Below are positions 8,208 to 17,186 of a stretch of 64,000 nt of DNA, one piece after another. The DNA is taken from NCBI RefSeq assembly GCF_900103445.1, contig NZ_FNHS01000001.1, positions 1 through 64,000 of the forward strand. The letters are read 5' to 3'. How positions within the stretch are numbered: the first letter of the stretch is position 1; the number at the start of each line of letters is the position of its first letter. This stretch comes from Methylobacterium phyllostachyos. GTDB lineage: Bacteria; Pseudomonadota; Alphaproteobacteria; Rhizobiales; Beijerinckiaceae. The notes under the pieces are model-generated. The model was not told where the DNA came from. It worked only from the letters and a program-made list of their open reading frames with translations, and did not search any database. Made by a program: the position numbers and the translations under genes.

Positions 8208-9296
8208 GTGAGCGACCTGACGTTCGAGATCAAAAGCCACCCGAATCCGCGGAGCGCCGAGGAGCGGGCCGCCGTGATGGCAAATCCCGGCTTCGGCAAG
8301 GTGTTCACCGACCACATGGTCGTGGCGCGCTACTCGGCCGGCCGTGGCTGGCACGACGCGCAGATCAAGGCCCGCGAGGCGATTCCCCTCGATCCGGCCG
8401 CCGCGGTGCTGCACTACGCGCAGGAGATTTTTGAGGGGCTGAAGGCCTATCGGACCGCCGATGGCGGCGCCGCCCTGTTCCGGCCGGACGCGAACGCGCG
8501 CCGCTTCCGCCACTCGGCCGAGCGTCTGGCGATCCCGCCCTTCCCCGAGGACGCCTTCGTCCAGGCGATGCACGAGCTCGTCAAGCTCGACCGCGCCTGG
8601 ATCCCCGATACGGCGGATGGCAGCCTCTATCTCCGTCCGTTCATGATCGCCACCGAGGCGTTCCTGGGGGTGAAGCCGGCCTCCGAATACCTGTTCCTCA
8701 CCATCGCGTCAGCGGTGGGCTCGTACTTCAAGGATCCGAACAGCACCGTCACGGTCTGGGTCTCGGAGCACTACACGCGGGCCGCCCCGGGCGGCACCGG
8801 CGCGGCCAAGTGCGGCGGCAACTACGCGGCGAGCCTCGCGGCGCAATCGGAGGCGACCGCGCAGGGCTGCGAGCAGGTGGTGTTCCTCGACGCGGTGGAG
8901 CGTCGCTACATCGAAGAGCTTGGCGGCATGAACGTGTTCTTCGTGTTCGAGGACGGCACGCTGGTCACGCCGCCGCTCTCGGACAGCATCCTGCACGGCA
9001 TCACCCGCGACTCGGTGCTCACCCTGGCGAAGGAAGCCGGCCTCACCGTGAAGGAGGAGCCCTACGCGATCGACGCATGGCGCGCCGACGTCCGGGAGGG
9101 CCGCCTCACCGAGGCCTTCGCCTGCGGCACCGCCGCGGTCATCACGCCGATCGGCACCGTGAAGGGCCGCGAGGAGAGCTTCACCATCGGGAACGGCAAG
9201 GCCGGGCCGGTGGCGCAGAAGCTGCGGAATCTTCTGGTCGATATCCAGCGGGGCAACACGAATGATGCCCATGGCTGGTTCCAGAAGGTTTTTTGA
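8208..9296 (+). CDS. ilvE: Branched-chain amino acid aminotransferase
   Basis: PLP-dependent class IV aminotransferase (362 residues) that interconverts Leu, Ile and Val with their keto acids. It matches the longer type II IlvE family: FEGLKAYRTADG near the N-terminus, the PLP lysine in GTGAAKCGGNYA (K201), and ELGGMNVFFV. The GTG start at 8208 is preceded by TGAGGA at a suitable distance. It stands alone, with no other branched-chain genes nearby. Confidence 0.96.
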   Translation: MSDLTFEIKSHPNPRSAEERAAVMANPGFGKVFTDHMVVARYSAGRGWHDAQIKAREAIPLDPAAAVLHYAQEIFEGLKAYRTADGGAALFRPDANARRFRHSAERLAIPPFPEDAFVQAMHELVKLDRAWIPDTADGSLYLRPFMIATEAFLGVKPASEYLFLTIASAVGSYFKDPNSTVTVWVSEHYTRAAPGGTGAAKCGGNYAASLAAQSEATAQGCEQVVFLDAVERRYIEELGGMNVFFVFEDGTLVTPPLSDSILHGITRDSVLTLAKEAGLTVKEEPYAIDAWRADVREGRLTEAFACGTAAVITPIGTVKGREESFTIGNGKAGPVAQKLRNLLVDIQRGNTNDAHGWFQKVF

Positions 9297-9365
9297 GACT
9301 TTTCAGTCACTTGCGTTGGCAGGGAGCGCGGCAGGTTTACCCAGCCTGTTCACTGGCCCTGCCGC

Positions 9366-9550
9366 GGGCCCTCCCTCCCCCCTTTGCGGGGGAGGGTGGC
9401 CCCCGCAGGGGGTCGGGAGAGGGGAACGACGGTGCAGGACCGGGCTCCGCCCTTCATGCCGGTCTCGCTTTTTCCTGAACCCGCGCTCCCCTCTCCCGAC
9501 CCGGCCTGACGGCCGGCCCACCCTCCCCCGCAGAGGGGGGAGGGAGACGC
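9366..9550. repeat. GC-rich palindromic intergenic repeat (copy 1)
   Basis: Large imperfect inverted repeat. The left arm (about 9366-9424) carries GGGGGAGGGTGG and GGTCGGGAGAGGGG. The right arm (about 9487-9545) has the complementary CCCCTCTCCCGACC, then CCACCCTCCCCC and GGGGGGAGGG. It fills the gap between ilvE and the next gene. Similar modules occur at 14800-15165 and, more diverged, near 24490-24590. The purine-rich right end lies directly before the next start codon. Confidence 0.8.
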
Positions 9551-9554
9551 GCGG

Positions 9555-11384
9555 ATGACCGATCCGGCGGCCACCACATCAGAACTTCCCATCGGCCCCT
9601 GGAACCCGGGCGTCCGCTCCGACCTGCCCGCCGCCTTCCTGCCGCTCGTCACCGTTTACCGCCCGGAGCACGTCGAGACGCTGCTGCGTGACGCCCTCGA
9701 TCTCAGCGACCTGTGCGGCCTGCCGGCCCGTCAGCTCACACGCTTCCGGGCGAGCCGCCTCGTCGTCCACGAGGTGCTGATCCGGGTCATGTCGGATCTC
9801 TCCGTGCCGGTGGGCGCGGTCTACGCCGATCTCGGCGTGAATTTTCGCGCGATCGTCGCCACGATCCTGCGCGAGGGCGTCGAGCCCCGCATCGGCGAGG
9901 TCGAGGCCGCCCTGACGCGGATCCGCACCGAGGCAGACGCAGTCCTCACCCGCGAGATCGCCGCCATTCTGGACGATCCGCCAGCCCCGCCCCCACCGGA
10001 GCCGGGCTGGCTCGACCGGCTGCTCGGCCGGCGCCCGCCCGCGGTCGAAGCGCCGCGCGTGGACCGCGCGACCCGGGCCCTGCTGCACATCGAATCCTGG
10101 CAGCGGCGCGCCTCGGAGTCCGGCGACGGCCTTGAGATCGCCGCCTGCGAAGCGCTGCGCACGGTCGTATCGGGCCTCATCGCCCGGCAGAACACGCTGA
10201 TCCGCGACCCCGGCCTCCTGCGCAGCCTTGCCGGGACGCTGGTCAGCAACGGTTACGGCAGCCGCCGCATCGGCGAGATGATCGAGCCCTGGATCGCCGC
10301 CGTGATCGAGGCTCGCGGCTACCGGCGGCTCGCCGCCCAGGCCCATCCGGTGGTGATGAACGTCAAGGGCGCCTCGGCCTCCGGCAAGAGCACGATCCGC
10401 CCCTATCAGCTCGGCCTCGCCCGGCGCCTCGGCATGGCGTGGTCCGACTTCGCAGTGATCACCCCGGATGTCTGGCGCAAGTACCTGCTCGATTACGATA
10501 GCCTCGGTCCGGCCGCCCGCTATGCGGGAACGCTGACAGGTTACGAGGTCGAGATCATCGACATGAAGCTCGATCGCTACGTCACCCGCAAGGCGGCCGA
10601 GCGGCGGATCTCGAACCTGCTGATCGACCGGTTCCGGTTCGACAGCTTCCAGGCCGAGGCCGGCTCGGACGGGGGCGGCCAGCTGCTCACCCGGTTCGGC
10701 GATCGGGTCTACATGCAGTTCATGGTCACCCCGCCGGCCGACACCGTGGAGCGCGCCTGGCAGCGCGGCGAGATGTTCGGCCGCTACAAGGCGGTGGAGG
10801 ACCTGCTGGCCCACAATGTCGAGGCCTATACTGGCATGCCGCGCCTGTTCTTCAACTGGGCGCTGGCGCGCGACAAGCAGGTGGTCTGCGAGTTCCTCGA
10901 CAACAGCGTGCCACTCGGCGAGCGCCCACGCACCATCGCGTTCTGGGCCGACGGGATTCTCAACATTCTCGACGTGAAGGGGCTGATCGACATCGACCGC
11001 TTCCGCAAGGTCGACATCTTTGCGCGCGCGCCCGAAGCGGTTTTCAAGGGCGCCGACCTCGCGGCACCCGCCAATACCGGGTTCCTGCGGGAATGCCTGC
11101 GCCGGATGGCGGCGATCCGCTTCGTGCAGGCCGAGACCGGTCGGGCGATCCTGCGGCTCGACCGTGGCCGGCTCACGGGGCTCAACCGCGACGCCTTCGC
11201 GGCTCTCGGCGACGGGCCGGACTGGGCGGCCGCTCGGGCGCTGATCGGCGTGCCGGCCGATACGACTGCGATCCCCACCCTAGACGAGACGCTGAATCCG
11301 GCCGAGGAGCCCACGCTCGGAGCCTGGGGTCCGCCCGCGGCTTCTGAAGCGGCCTCTCGAACGGTCGGTGCGGATCTGACCTGA
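9555..11384 (+). CDS. Large P-loop protein of unknown function, zeta-toxin/kinase-like
   Basis: 609 residues, not recognised as a named family. An N-terminal helical region (1-250) includes a proline/acidic linker near 141-160 (DDPPAPPPPEPGW). A Walker A motif GASASGKST occurs at 272-280, followed by ITPDVWRKYLLDY. Small-molecule kinases and zeta/PezT toxins have a comparable acidic-x-x-R motif after the P-loop. Later segments (RFGDRVYMQFMVTPPADTVERAWQRG; NVEAYTGMPRLFFNW) are conserved-looking and non-repetitive. No signal peptide or membrane segment is seen. The ATG at 9555 abuts the palindromic repeat, whose GGGGGGAGGGAG tail could act as ribosome binding site. No antitoxin-like gene adjoins it, so a classical toxin-antitoxin role is doubtful. 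Confidence 0.6.
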   Translation: MTDPAATTSELPIGPWNPGVRSDLPAAFLPLVTVYRPEHVETLLRDALDLSDLCGLPARQLTRFRASRLVVHEVLIRVMSDLSVPVGAVYADLGVNFRAIVATILREGVEPRIGEVEAALTRIRTEADAVLTREIAAILDDPPAPPPPEPGWLDRLLGRRPPAVEAPRVDRATRALLHIESWQRRASESGDGLEIAACEALRTVVSGLIARQNTLIRDPGLLRSLAGTLVSNGYGSRRIGEMIEPWIAAVIEARGYRRLAAQAHPVVMNVKGASASGKSTIRPYQLGLARRLGMAWSDFAVITPDVWRKYLLDYDSLGPAARYAGTLTGYEVEIIDMKLDRYVTRKAAERRISNLLIDRFRFDSFQAEAGSDGGGQLLTRFGDRVYMQFMVTPPADTVERAWQRGEMFGRYKAVEDLLAHNVEAYTGMPRLFFNWALARDKQVVCEFLDNSVPLGERPRTIAFWADGILNILDVKGLIDIDRFRKVDIFARAPEAVFKGADLAAPANTGFLRECLRRMAAIRFVQAETGRAILRLDRGRLTGLNRDAFAALGDGPDWAAARALIGVPADTTAIPTLDETLNPAEEPTLGAWGPPAASEAASRTVGADLT

Positions 11385-11530
11385 CGGACACCGCTCGCGC
11401 ACGCGGTGCCGTGCCCGTGGACGCCGTGCGGTCTACGAGTCAGAGTTGTAGGCTGCGGCGCTGAACACTCGTATTCCGGTCAAGCGGAAAAATATCTCCG
11501 GACTGACAGTTCATTCGGACCGTCTCGCTC

Positions 11531-11546
11531 TGGTATATTGCATGCC
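11531..11546. promoter_or_regulatory. Gapped inverted motif upstream of oxlT, shared with the frc operon
   Basis: TGGTAT-N5-ATGCC with partial dyad symmetry (GGYAT/ATRCC). The same 11 bases with the same 5-base gap occur at 19025-19040 upstream of the PAS-frc operon. Here the motif overlaps TATATT (11534-11539), which could be a -10 element with TTCATT (11510-11515) as a weak -35. Proposed as the binding site of a common oxalate regulator; this is inference. Confidence 0.5.
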
Positions 11547-11560
11547 TGGAAGGGATGTGC

Positions 11561-12913
11561 ATGATTGAGCCCGCAATCGAGACGCCGCCACCGCAAGGCC
11601 GCGCCGCCCAAGAGAGAGGCTTAGGGATGGAACGCCAGGATTCGCCGTCGGCGAAATGGTGGCAGCTCGCCTTCGGCGTGATCTGCATGGCCATGATCGC
11701 CAACCTCCAATACGGTTGGACATTGTTCGTCGATCCGATCGATCAGCGCTATCACTGGGGCCGGGCTGCGATCCAGCTCGCCTTTACGCTGTTCGTCGCC
11801 ACGGAGACCTGGCTGGTCCCGGTCGAGGCGTGGTTCGTGGACCGCTACGGCCCGAAGATCGTGGTCGCCTTCGGCGGCGTGATGATCGCCTTGGCCTGGA
11901 CGATCGACGCCTATGCCGACAGCCTGTTCATGCTCTACCTCGGGGCGGTGATCGCCGGCATCGGCGCCGGTTCGGTCTACGGCACCTGCGTGGGCAACGC
12001 CCTCAAGTGGTTCCCCCATCGGCGCGGCCTCGCGGCTGGTGCCACGGCAGCCGGCTTCGGCGCGGGCGCGGCCATCACGGTGGTGCCGATCGCCCGGATG
12101 ATCGCCAACAGCGGCTATCAGGACGCATTCCTCTATTTCGGGATCGGCCAGGGCGCCGTCGTGCTGGCCCTCGCCTTCCTGTTGCGTAAGCCGTCGACGA
12201 TCACCCAGGTTCAGCGCAAGAGCCTGCGCCTGCCTCAGACCAAGGTGGACCGCAGCCCGCGCGAGGCCGTGCGCACCCCGGTCTTCTGGGTCATGTACGC
12301 GATGTTCGTGATGGTGGCCTCCGGCGGCCTGATGGCGGCGGCGCAGATCGCCCCGATCGCCCACGACTTCCAGGTGGCGGGCGTGCCGGTGAGCCTGTTC
12401 GGCCTCCAGATGGCGGCGCTGACGCTGGCGATCTCGCTCGACCGGATCTTTGATGGGTTCGGGCGGCCGTTCTTCGGCTTCGTCTCCGACCATATCGGCC
12501 GCGAGAACACGATGTTCATCGCCTTCTCGACGGCAGCAGCGGCGGTGATCGTGCTGCTCACCTACGGTCACAACCCGATGGTGTTCGTCCTGGCCACGGC
12601 CGTGTATTTCGGGGTGTTCGGCGAGATCTACTCGCTGTTCCCGGCGACCTGCGGCGACACGTTCGGCTCGAAGTATGCCGCCAGCAATGCCGGCCTGCTC
12701 TACACCGCCAAGGGCACAGCCGCCTTCCTCGTGCCCTTCGCGAGCCTGCTCTCGGCGGCCTACGGCTGGTCGGCGGTGTTCACGCTGATCATCGTGCTCA
12801 ACGTCACGGCGGCAGCGCTGGCCATGTTCCTGCTTCGCCCGATGCGCGCCCGCTACCTCGCCGCGGATGACGCCCCCACGGCGCTGGCCGCCCAACCGAT
12901 CCGGGTGGCCTGA
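11561..12913 (+). CDS. oxlT: Oxalate/formate antiporter (MFS)
   Basis: Major facilitator of 12 predicted helices exchanging oxalate in for formate out across the inner membrane. It matches OxlT-type proteins: WWQLAFGVICMAMIANLQYGWTLF in helix 1, WFVDRYGPKIVVAFGG in the loop 2-3 motif, GTCVGNALKWFPHRRGLAAG in the centre, and GFVSDHIGRENTMF in loop 8-9. The gene directly downstream is oxalyl-CoA decarboxylase, 46 bases away, consistent with an uptake-degradation operon. The start is ambiguous: ATG at 11561 has GGAAGGG 6 bases upstream, while ATG at 11627 (MERQDSPSAKWWQ) fits the family N-terminus better and would leave the conserved upstream motif clear of the coding start. Confidence 0.93.
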   Translation: MIEPAIETPPPQGRAAQERGLGMERQDSPSAKWWQLAFGVICMAMIANLQYGWTLFVDPIDQRYHWGRAAIQLAFTLFVATETWLVPVEAWFVDRYGPKIVVAFGGVMIALAWTIDAYADSLFMLYLGAVIAGIGAGSVYGTCVGNALKWFPHRRGLAAGATAAGFGAGAAITVVPIARMIANSGYQDAFLYFGIGQGAVVLALAFLLRKPSTITQVQRKSLRLPQTKVDRSPREAVRTPVFWVMYAMFVMVASGGLMAAAQIAPIAHDFQVAGVPVSLFGLQMAALTLAISLDRIFDGFGRPFFGFVSDHIGRENTMFIAFSTAAAAVIVLLTYGHNPMVFVLATAVYFGVFGEIYSLFPATCGDTFGSKYAASNAGLLYTAKGTAAFLVPFASLLSAAYGWSAVFTLIIVLNVTAAALAMFLLRPMRARYLAADDAPTALAAQPIRVA

Positions 12914-12959
12914 ACGCCGCCCGCCCCTTCAGACCTGATCCGACCTTCCGGAGACTCCG

Positions 12960-14705
12960 ATGACCGCACTCGCCAAAATCGTCCACCCCGCGCCCGAGGT
13001 CGAGGCAGAGCCCGAGCTGACCGATGGCTTCCACCTCGTCATCGACGCGCTCAAGCTCAACGGCATCGAGACGATCTACGGCGTCCCGGGCATCCCGATC
13101 ACCGATCTCGGCCGCATGGCCCAGGCCGAGGGAATGCGGGTGATCTCGTTCCGTCACGAGCAGCATGCCGGCAACGCCGCGGCGATCGCAGGCTTCCTGA
13201 CCCAGAAGCCGGGCATCTGCCTCACGGTCTCGGCCCCGGGCTTCCTCAACGGCCTGACCGCGCTCGCCAACGCCACCACCAACTGCTTCCCGATGATCCT
13301 CATCTCTGGGTCCTCCGAGCGTGAGATCGTCGACCTGCAGCAGGGCGACTACGAGGAGATGGACCAGCTCGCCATCGCCAAGCCCCTGTGCAAGGCCGCC
13401 TTCCGCGTGCTGCACGCGGCCGATATCGGCATCGGCGTCGCCCGTGCGATCCGCGCCGCCTGCTCGGGCCGTCCGGGCGGCGTCTACCTCGATCTGCCCG
13501 CTAAGCTGTTCGCCCAGGTGATGGACGCCGAGGCCGGCCAGAAGTCGCTGGTCAAGGTGATCGATCCGGCGCCAGCCCAGCGCCCCGCCCCCGAGGCGAT
13601 CGCCCGGGCACTCGAGGTGCTGAAATCCGCCAAGCGGCCGCTGATCGTCCTCGGCAAGGGCGCCGCCTACGCGCAGGCCGACGAGGCCATCCGTTCGCTG
13701 GTCGAGACCAGCGGCATCCCCTACGTGCCGATGAGCATGGCCAAGGGCCTCCTGCCCGACACCCACCCGCTCTCGGCCGGCGCGGCACGCTCGACGGCGC
13801 TGAAGGACTCGGACGTGGTGCTGCTGATCGGCGCCCGGCTGAACTGGCTGCTGTCGCACGGCAAGGGCAAGAGCTGGGGCGAGCCGGGCTCGACCAAGTT
13901 CATCCAGATCGACATCGAGCCCCGCGAGATGGACTCGAACGTCGAAATCGTCGCCCCCGTGGTCGGCGATATCGCCTCCTGCGTGCAGGCGCTGCTCGAC
14001 GGCATGGGCCAGGGCTGGCAGCAGCCCCCGTCCGACTGGATCGAGACGCTCAAGACCAAGCGCGAGGCGAACATCGCCAAGATGGCGCCGAAGCTCATGA
14101 GCAACGCCTCGCCCATGACCTTCCACGCCGCGCTCGGGGCGCTTCGCACCATCGTCAAGGAGCGGCCGGACGCGATCCTGGTCAACGAAGGCGCTAACAC
14201 CCTCGACCTCGCCCGAGGCATCATCGACATGTACCAGCCGCGCAAGCGCCTGGACGTCGGCACCTGGGGCATCATGGGCATCGGGATGGGCTTCGCCGTC
14301 GCGGCCGCGGTCGAGACCGGCAAGCCGGTCCTCTGCGTCGAGGGTGACAGCGCCTTCGGCTTCTCCGGCATGGAGGTGGAGACGATCTGCCGGTACGGCC
14401 TGCCGGTCTGCATCGTGGTGTTCAACAACAACGGGATCTACCGCGGCACCGACACGGATCCGACCGGGCGTGATCCGGCCACGACGGTGTTCGTGCAGGA
14501 TTCCCGCTACGACAAGATGATGGAGGCCTTCGGCGGCGTCGGCTACCACGTCACCACGCCGGACGAGCTGACCCGGGCGGTCAACGAGGCGATGAACTCG
14601 GGCCGTCCAGCGCTGGTGAACGCCGTGATCGATCCGGCCGCCGGCAGCGAGAGCGGCAATATCGGCAGCCTGAACCCGCAGAGCGGGATCAAGAAGAAGA
14701 AGTGA
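12960..14705 (+). CDS. oxc: Oxalyl-CoA decarboxylase
   Basis: ThDP- and Mg2+-dependent enzyme converting oxalyl-CoA to formyl-CoA and CO2 in the cytoplasm. The 581 residues match the family. Visible features are the ThDP-activating glutamate in [12 protein letters not shown] (E67), [15 protein letters not shown], the central domain ([20 protein letters not shown]), and the ThDP motif from [15 protein letters not shown] to FNNNGIYRG (about 461-495). A Lys-rich tail ends the protein. With frc it forms the cyclic oxalate pathway: Frc loads oxalate onto CoA from formyl-CoA, Oxc regenerates formyl-CoA, and OxlT exports formate. Confidence 0.97.
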   Translation: MTALAKIVHPAPEVEAEPELTDGFHLVIDALKLNGIETIYGVPGIPITDLGRMAQAEGMRVISFRHEQHAGNAAAIAGFLTQKPGICLTVSAPGFLNGLTALANATTNCFPMILISGSSEREIVDLQQGDYEEMDQLAIAKPLCKAAFRVLHAADIGIGVARAIRAACSGRPGGVYLDLPAKLFAQVMDAEAGQKSLVKVIDPAPAQRPAPEAIARALEVLKSAKRPLIVLGKGAAYAQADEAIRSLVETSGIPYVPMSMAKGLLPDTHPLSAGAARSTALKDSDVVLLIGARLNWLLSHGKGKSWGEPGSTKFIQIDIEPREMDSNVEIVAPVVGDIASCVQALLDGMGQGWQQPPSDWIETLKTKREANIAKMAPKLMSNASPMTFHAALGALRTIVKERPDAILVNEGANTLDLARGIIDMYQPRKRLDVGTWGIMGIGMGFAVAAAVETGKPVLCVEGDSAFGFSGMEVETICRYGLPVCIVVFNNNGIYRGTDTDPTGRDPATTVFVQDSRYDKMMEAFGGVGYHVTTPDELTRAVNEAMNSGRPALVNAVIDPAAGSESGNIGSLNPQSGIKKKK

Positions 14706-14710
14706 GGGGA

Positions 14711-14776
14711 GCGGGCGTCTACGCCCGCAACCGTGGTGATGTCTCAGAGTCGGCCGGATCGCTCAGCGGTCCGGCC
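14711..14776 (+). terminator. Tandem hairpins after oxc
   Basis: Two stem-loops follow the oxc stop: GCGGGCGT/ACGCCCGC (14711-14728) and GGCCGGATCGC/GCGGTCCGGCC with loop TCA (14752-14776, one mismatch). Only a short T-containing tail follows. They probably end the oxlT-oxc transcript. Confidence 0.5.
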
Positions 14777-14799
14777 GTCTTCGGATGCGCGCAGGATGT

Positions 14800-15165
14800 G
14801 CCGGGTACCCCCGCCCCCGCAGAGGCTCGCGGATTCACACATCCTCTTTGGAGATCCAGCCCGGAGGGCAGAGGGTCTCACCTTCCTCCGAGCAGCCACC
14901 GGATTCACACATCGTGCGCTCCAATGCGGGCGCAGGATCGAGCGCCGGTCCCCTCTCCCGTGCGGGAGAGGGACAGGGTGAGGGATGCGAACTTTTAGAA
15001 CGAGGCGCGCCCTGTCGGCGCGTTGATGACGTGCCCTATCCTGCGCCTTCTCGTCCCTCACCCCAACCCTCTCCCGCTCGGGAGAGGGGGCCTGTCGCGC
15101 TCTGCCGCCAGCGTCGTTGTCTGCTGGAGATGTGTGCATCCGGTAGCCCGCAGAGGGGGAGGGAG
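14800..15165. repeat. Composite palindromic repeat region (copy 2) in a 530-base gap
   Basis: The gap 14706-15235 has no convincing gene. It contains GGATTCACACATC twice in direct orientation (about 14833 and 14902) and once inverted with one mismatch (about 15129). Two hairpin cores, CCTCTCCC-GTGC-GGGAGAGG and CCTCTCCC-GCTC-GGGAGAGG, lie near 14953 and 15068, next to inverted copies of a CTCACC/GGTGAG motif. The arrangement suggests two or more repeat units inserted head to head. CCCCGCAGAGG segments link it to the repeats at 9366 and 24490. Confidence 0.75.
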
Positions 15166-15235
15166 AGAAGCCGATACTACCGCGGGAGTCCTCCCAGCGA
15201 CGCTTGCATACGAACCCATCCCGCGATGCCCTGAT

Positions 15236-15943
15236 ATGATCGATCCCGCCCTCGCCGGCCGCCTGGACTTCCGCCACCGCCTACCCGCTCAGGCCCCCCT
15301 CCCGCCGGGAAGGCACAACCTCGACCTGTTCGCCGAGCGTGACGCGGTGCTGGTGGTCCCCGAAGGCGTCGATCCCCACCGCCCCTCCCCGCTCGTGGTG
15401 CTGTTCCACGGCGGCGGTGGCAGCGCCGAGCGCATCCTGCCGATGCTGGAGCGCCATGCCCAATCCGAAAAGTTCCTGCTCCTCGTCCCGCAATCGCTGT
15501 TCCCAACATGGGACATCGTCATTGCGGGTCACGGTCCGGATCGGGAGCGCGTTGCGGCCGCGCTCGCGCACGTGGCCGACCGGTTCCTGCTCGATCCCGA
15601 ACATCTCTGCTTCGCCGGCCATTCCGACGGCGGGAGCTACACCCTCTCGCTGGGACTCGCGAACGGCGACGTGGCGAGCCACCTGATCGTCTCGTCGGCG
15701 GGCTTCCTGTCGGTGCACCTGCAGGTCGGCGCGCCAAAAATTTTCCTGTCGCACGGGACGCAGGACGAGCAGATCCCGATCGATCGGAGCGCCCGGGTAC
15801 ACGTGCCGGCCCTGCGCGAGGCCGGCTATCCAATCACCTTTGTCGAGTATGACGGGCCGCATGCCCACCAGCCAGCCGTCGTGGCACAGGCTGTGGACTT
15901 CTTCCTGAGCGATCGGCTCGCGGATCAGGCCGGAACGGGCTGA
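15236..15943 (+). CDS. Alpha/beta hydrolase, carboxylesterase/phospholipase type
   Basis: 235-residue cytoplasmic alpha/beta hydrolase of the polyhydroxybutyrate-depolymerase/phospholipase-carboxylesterase group. The nucleophile elbow is GHSDGGS (Ser130). The oxyanion segment is LVVLFHGGGGSAERI, a likely acid lies in SHGTQDEQIP, and the histidine is in DGPHAHQ (H209 or H211). The ATG at 15236 was chosen because upstream residues come from the repeat region. The substrate is unknown; placement between oxc and frc does not by itself suggest an oxalate role. Its 3' end overlaps the convergent HPP/CBS gene by 19 bases. Confidence 0.8.
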   Translation: MIDPALAGRLDFRHRLPAQAPLPPGRHNLDLFAERDAVLVVPEGVDPHRPSPLVVLFHGGGGSAERILPMLERHAQSEKFLLLVPQSLFPTWDIVIAGHGPDRERVAAALAHVADRFLLDPEHLCFAGHSDGGSYTLSLGLANGDVASHLIVSSAGFLSVHLQVGAPKIFLSHGTQDEQIPIDRSARVHVPALREAGYPITFVEYDGPHAHQPAVVAQAVDFFLSDRLADQAGTG

Positions 15944-17103
15944 GCCGGCGTGTGGATGCGGGCCGGCGCCTCGGGTGCACCGGCTTCGGCCAGGAGCGCT
16001 GGGATAAGGTCCGTCTGCGAGACGATCCCGATGAGCCGTCCATCGGCATCAACCACCGGTAGATGATGGAGTCCCGCCTCCGACATCCGGGGCACGAGCA
16101 CTGCGATCGGCATATCCGGCCCGACAGGCTCGACCGCCGTCATGATGTCGGCGGCGCAGCCATGGGGTGCCCTGCCCCGTTCTGCAGTGAGAAGGAGGCG
16201 GCGTCCGAGACCGAGGCGCGGCCCGGACCGGTCCCAGGCAGCCTTGTCGAGGAGGTCGGTCTGCGTCACGATCCCGAGCACCCGGGCGCGCTCGTCGGTG
16301 ACTGGCAGCGCCTTGATCCGGTGGCGGCGCAGCAGCCGCAGGGCCTCAGACAATGGCGCCTCGGGCGCGACCGCGATCACGTCGCGCGACATGATCGCCG
16401 CGCAGGTCATCGGCCCCGAACTGCGGCCGTAGACACGCATCTGCACACGCCGCAGGATCTGCTCCAGATCGCTTCGGTCGACATCGAGGAGTTGGTCGAA
16501 CTCTTCAAGCGCCGCGTCGAGGTCGGCGGCCCGGAACCCGACCCGGGCGCCGGAGGGCGGGTCGGCTGTCCGCGGTCCGGCCGGGCGATGATGCGGGTAG
16601 GTGCGCCCGGTCAGGTTGTTGAACAGCAGGGCGGTGGCGAGCAGGATCAGCGAGTTGGCCCCCACCGGCCAGAGCACGAAGCCGTAGCCGAGCGCGTGGG
16701 TTGCCGGGCCACCCAGCACCGCCGTCAACGCCACGGCCCCGCTCGGCGGATGCAGGCAGCGCAGGAGCATCATCAGGGCGATCGCCACCCCGATCGCGCA
16801 GGCGGCCGCCACGAACGGGTCGGCGATCCACGCCGCCGCCGTGACGCCGACCAGAGCGGCAACCAGATTGCCGCCGAGGATCGACCAGGGCTGCGCTAAA
16901 GGGCTCGCCGGCACGGCGAAGAGCAGTACCGCCGAGGCGCCCATCGGGGCGATGAGGATCGGCAGCGCCTCGGCGGGGACGGAGGCCCGGCAGACGAGAC
17001 CGGTCGCCAGGATCCCCACCAGGGCACCCGCGGCCGAGCGCAGGCGCTCGCGCTTGCTGACCGGGGTCAGCTCCGGCAGGAAACGACTCAGGAACGTACG
17101 CAT
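15925..17103 (-). CDS. HPP family membrane protein with two CBS domains
   Basis: 392 residues. The N-terminal HPP transmembrane domain (about 20-175, four helices) carries the signature LRCLHPPSGAVALTAVLGG. The C-terminal half has a CBS pair: MSRDVIAVAPEAPLSEALRLLRRHRIKALPV and DIMTAVEPVGPDMPIAVLVPRMSEAGLHHLPVV. HPP proteins have been linked to nitrite transport in plastids and cyanobacteria, and CBS pairs bind adenine nucleotides; the substrate here is not evident. Start at ATG 17103 (MRTFLSRFLPEL); an ATG at 17121 is possible. A terminator separates it from frc upstream. Confidence 0.85.
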   Translation of the reverse strand: MRTFLSRFLPELTPVSKRERLRSAAGALVGILATGLVCRASVPAEALPILIAPMGASAVLLFAVPASPLAQPWSILGGNLVAALVGVTAAAWIADPFVAAACAIGVAIALMMLLRCLHPPSGAVALTAVLGGPATHALGYGFVLWPVGANSLILLATALLFNNLTGRTYPHHRPAGPRTADPPSGARVGFRAADLDAALEEFDQLLDVDRSDLEQILRRVQMRVYGRSSGPMTCAAIMSRDVIAVAPEAPLSEALRLLRRHRIKALPVTDERARVLGIVTQTDLLDKAAWDRSGPRLGLGRRLLLTAERGRAPHGCAADIMTAVEPVGPDMPIAVLVPRMSEAGLHHLPVVDADGRLIGIVSQTDLIPALLAEAGAPEAPARIHTPAQPVPA

Positions 17104-17124
17104 CGGGTCCGGGGCTCGCACATG

Positions 17125-17154
17125 AAAAGGACGGCGCCGAGGCGGCGCCGTCCT
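17125..17154 (-). terminator. Rho-independent terminator of frc
   Basis: Perfect 11-bp stem AGGACGGCGCC/GGCGCCGTCCT (17128-17154, loop of 5) followed on the minus strand by a short T run (17125-17128). It lies 33 bases after the frc stop and just before the HPP gene, so frc probably ends the PAS-frc transcript. Confidence 0.8.
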
Positions 17155-17186
17155 GTCTCAGGATCGCGGAGGGCGTCCGGTCCCAC

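Noticed and set aside
9555..11384. Classical toxin-antitoxin module
   Set aside because: The P-loop protein is far larger than zeta toxins and no small antitoxin-like gene is adjacent.
11385..11530. tRNA or small RNA between the P-loop gene and oxlT
   Set aside because: No cloverleaf or terminator-like structure could be drawn.
12804..14549. Long minus-strand frame opposite oxc
   Set aside because: Shadow of oxalyl-CoA decarboxylase; Asp/His/Arg-rich with no recognisable domain.
14831..15145. Repeated GGATTCACACATC considered as a CRISPR-like array
   Set aside because: Only two direct copies and one inverted, within palindromic cores, with no regular spacers and no cas genes.
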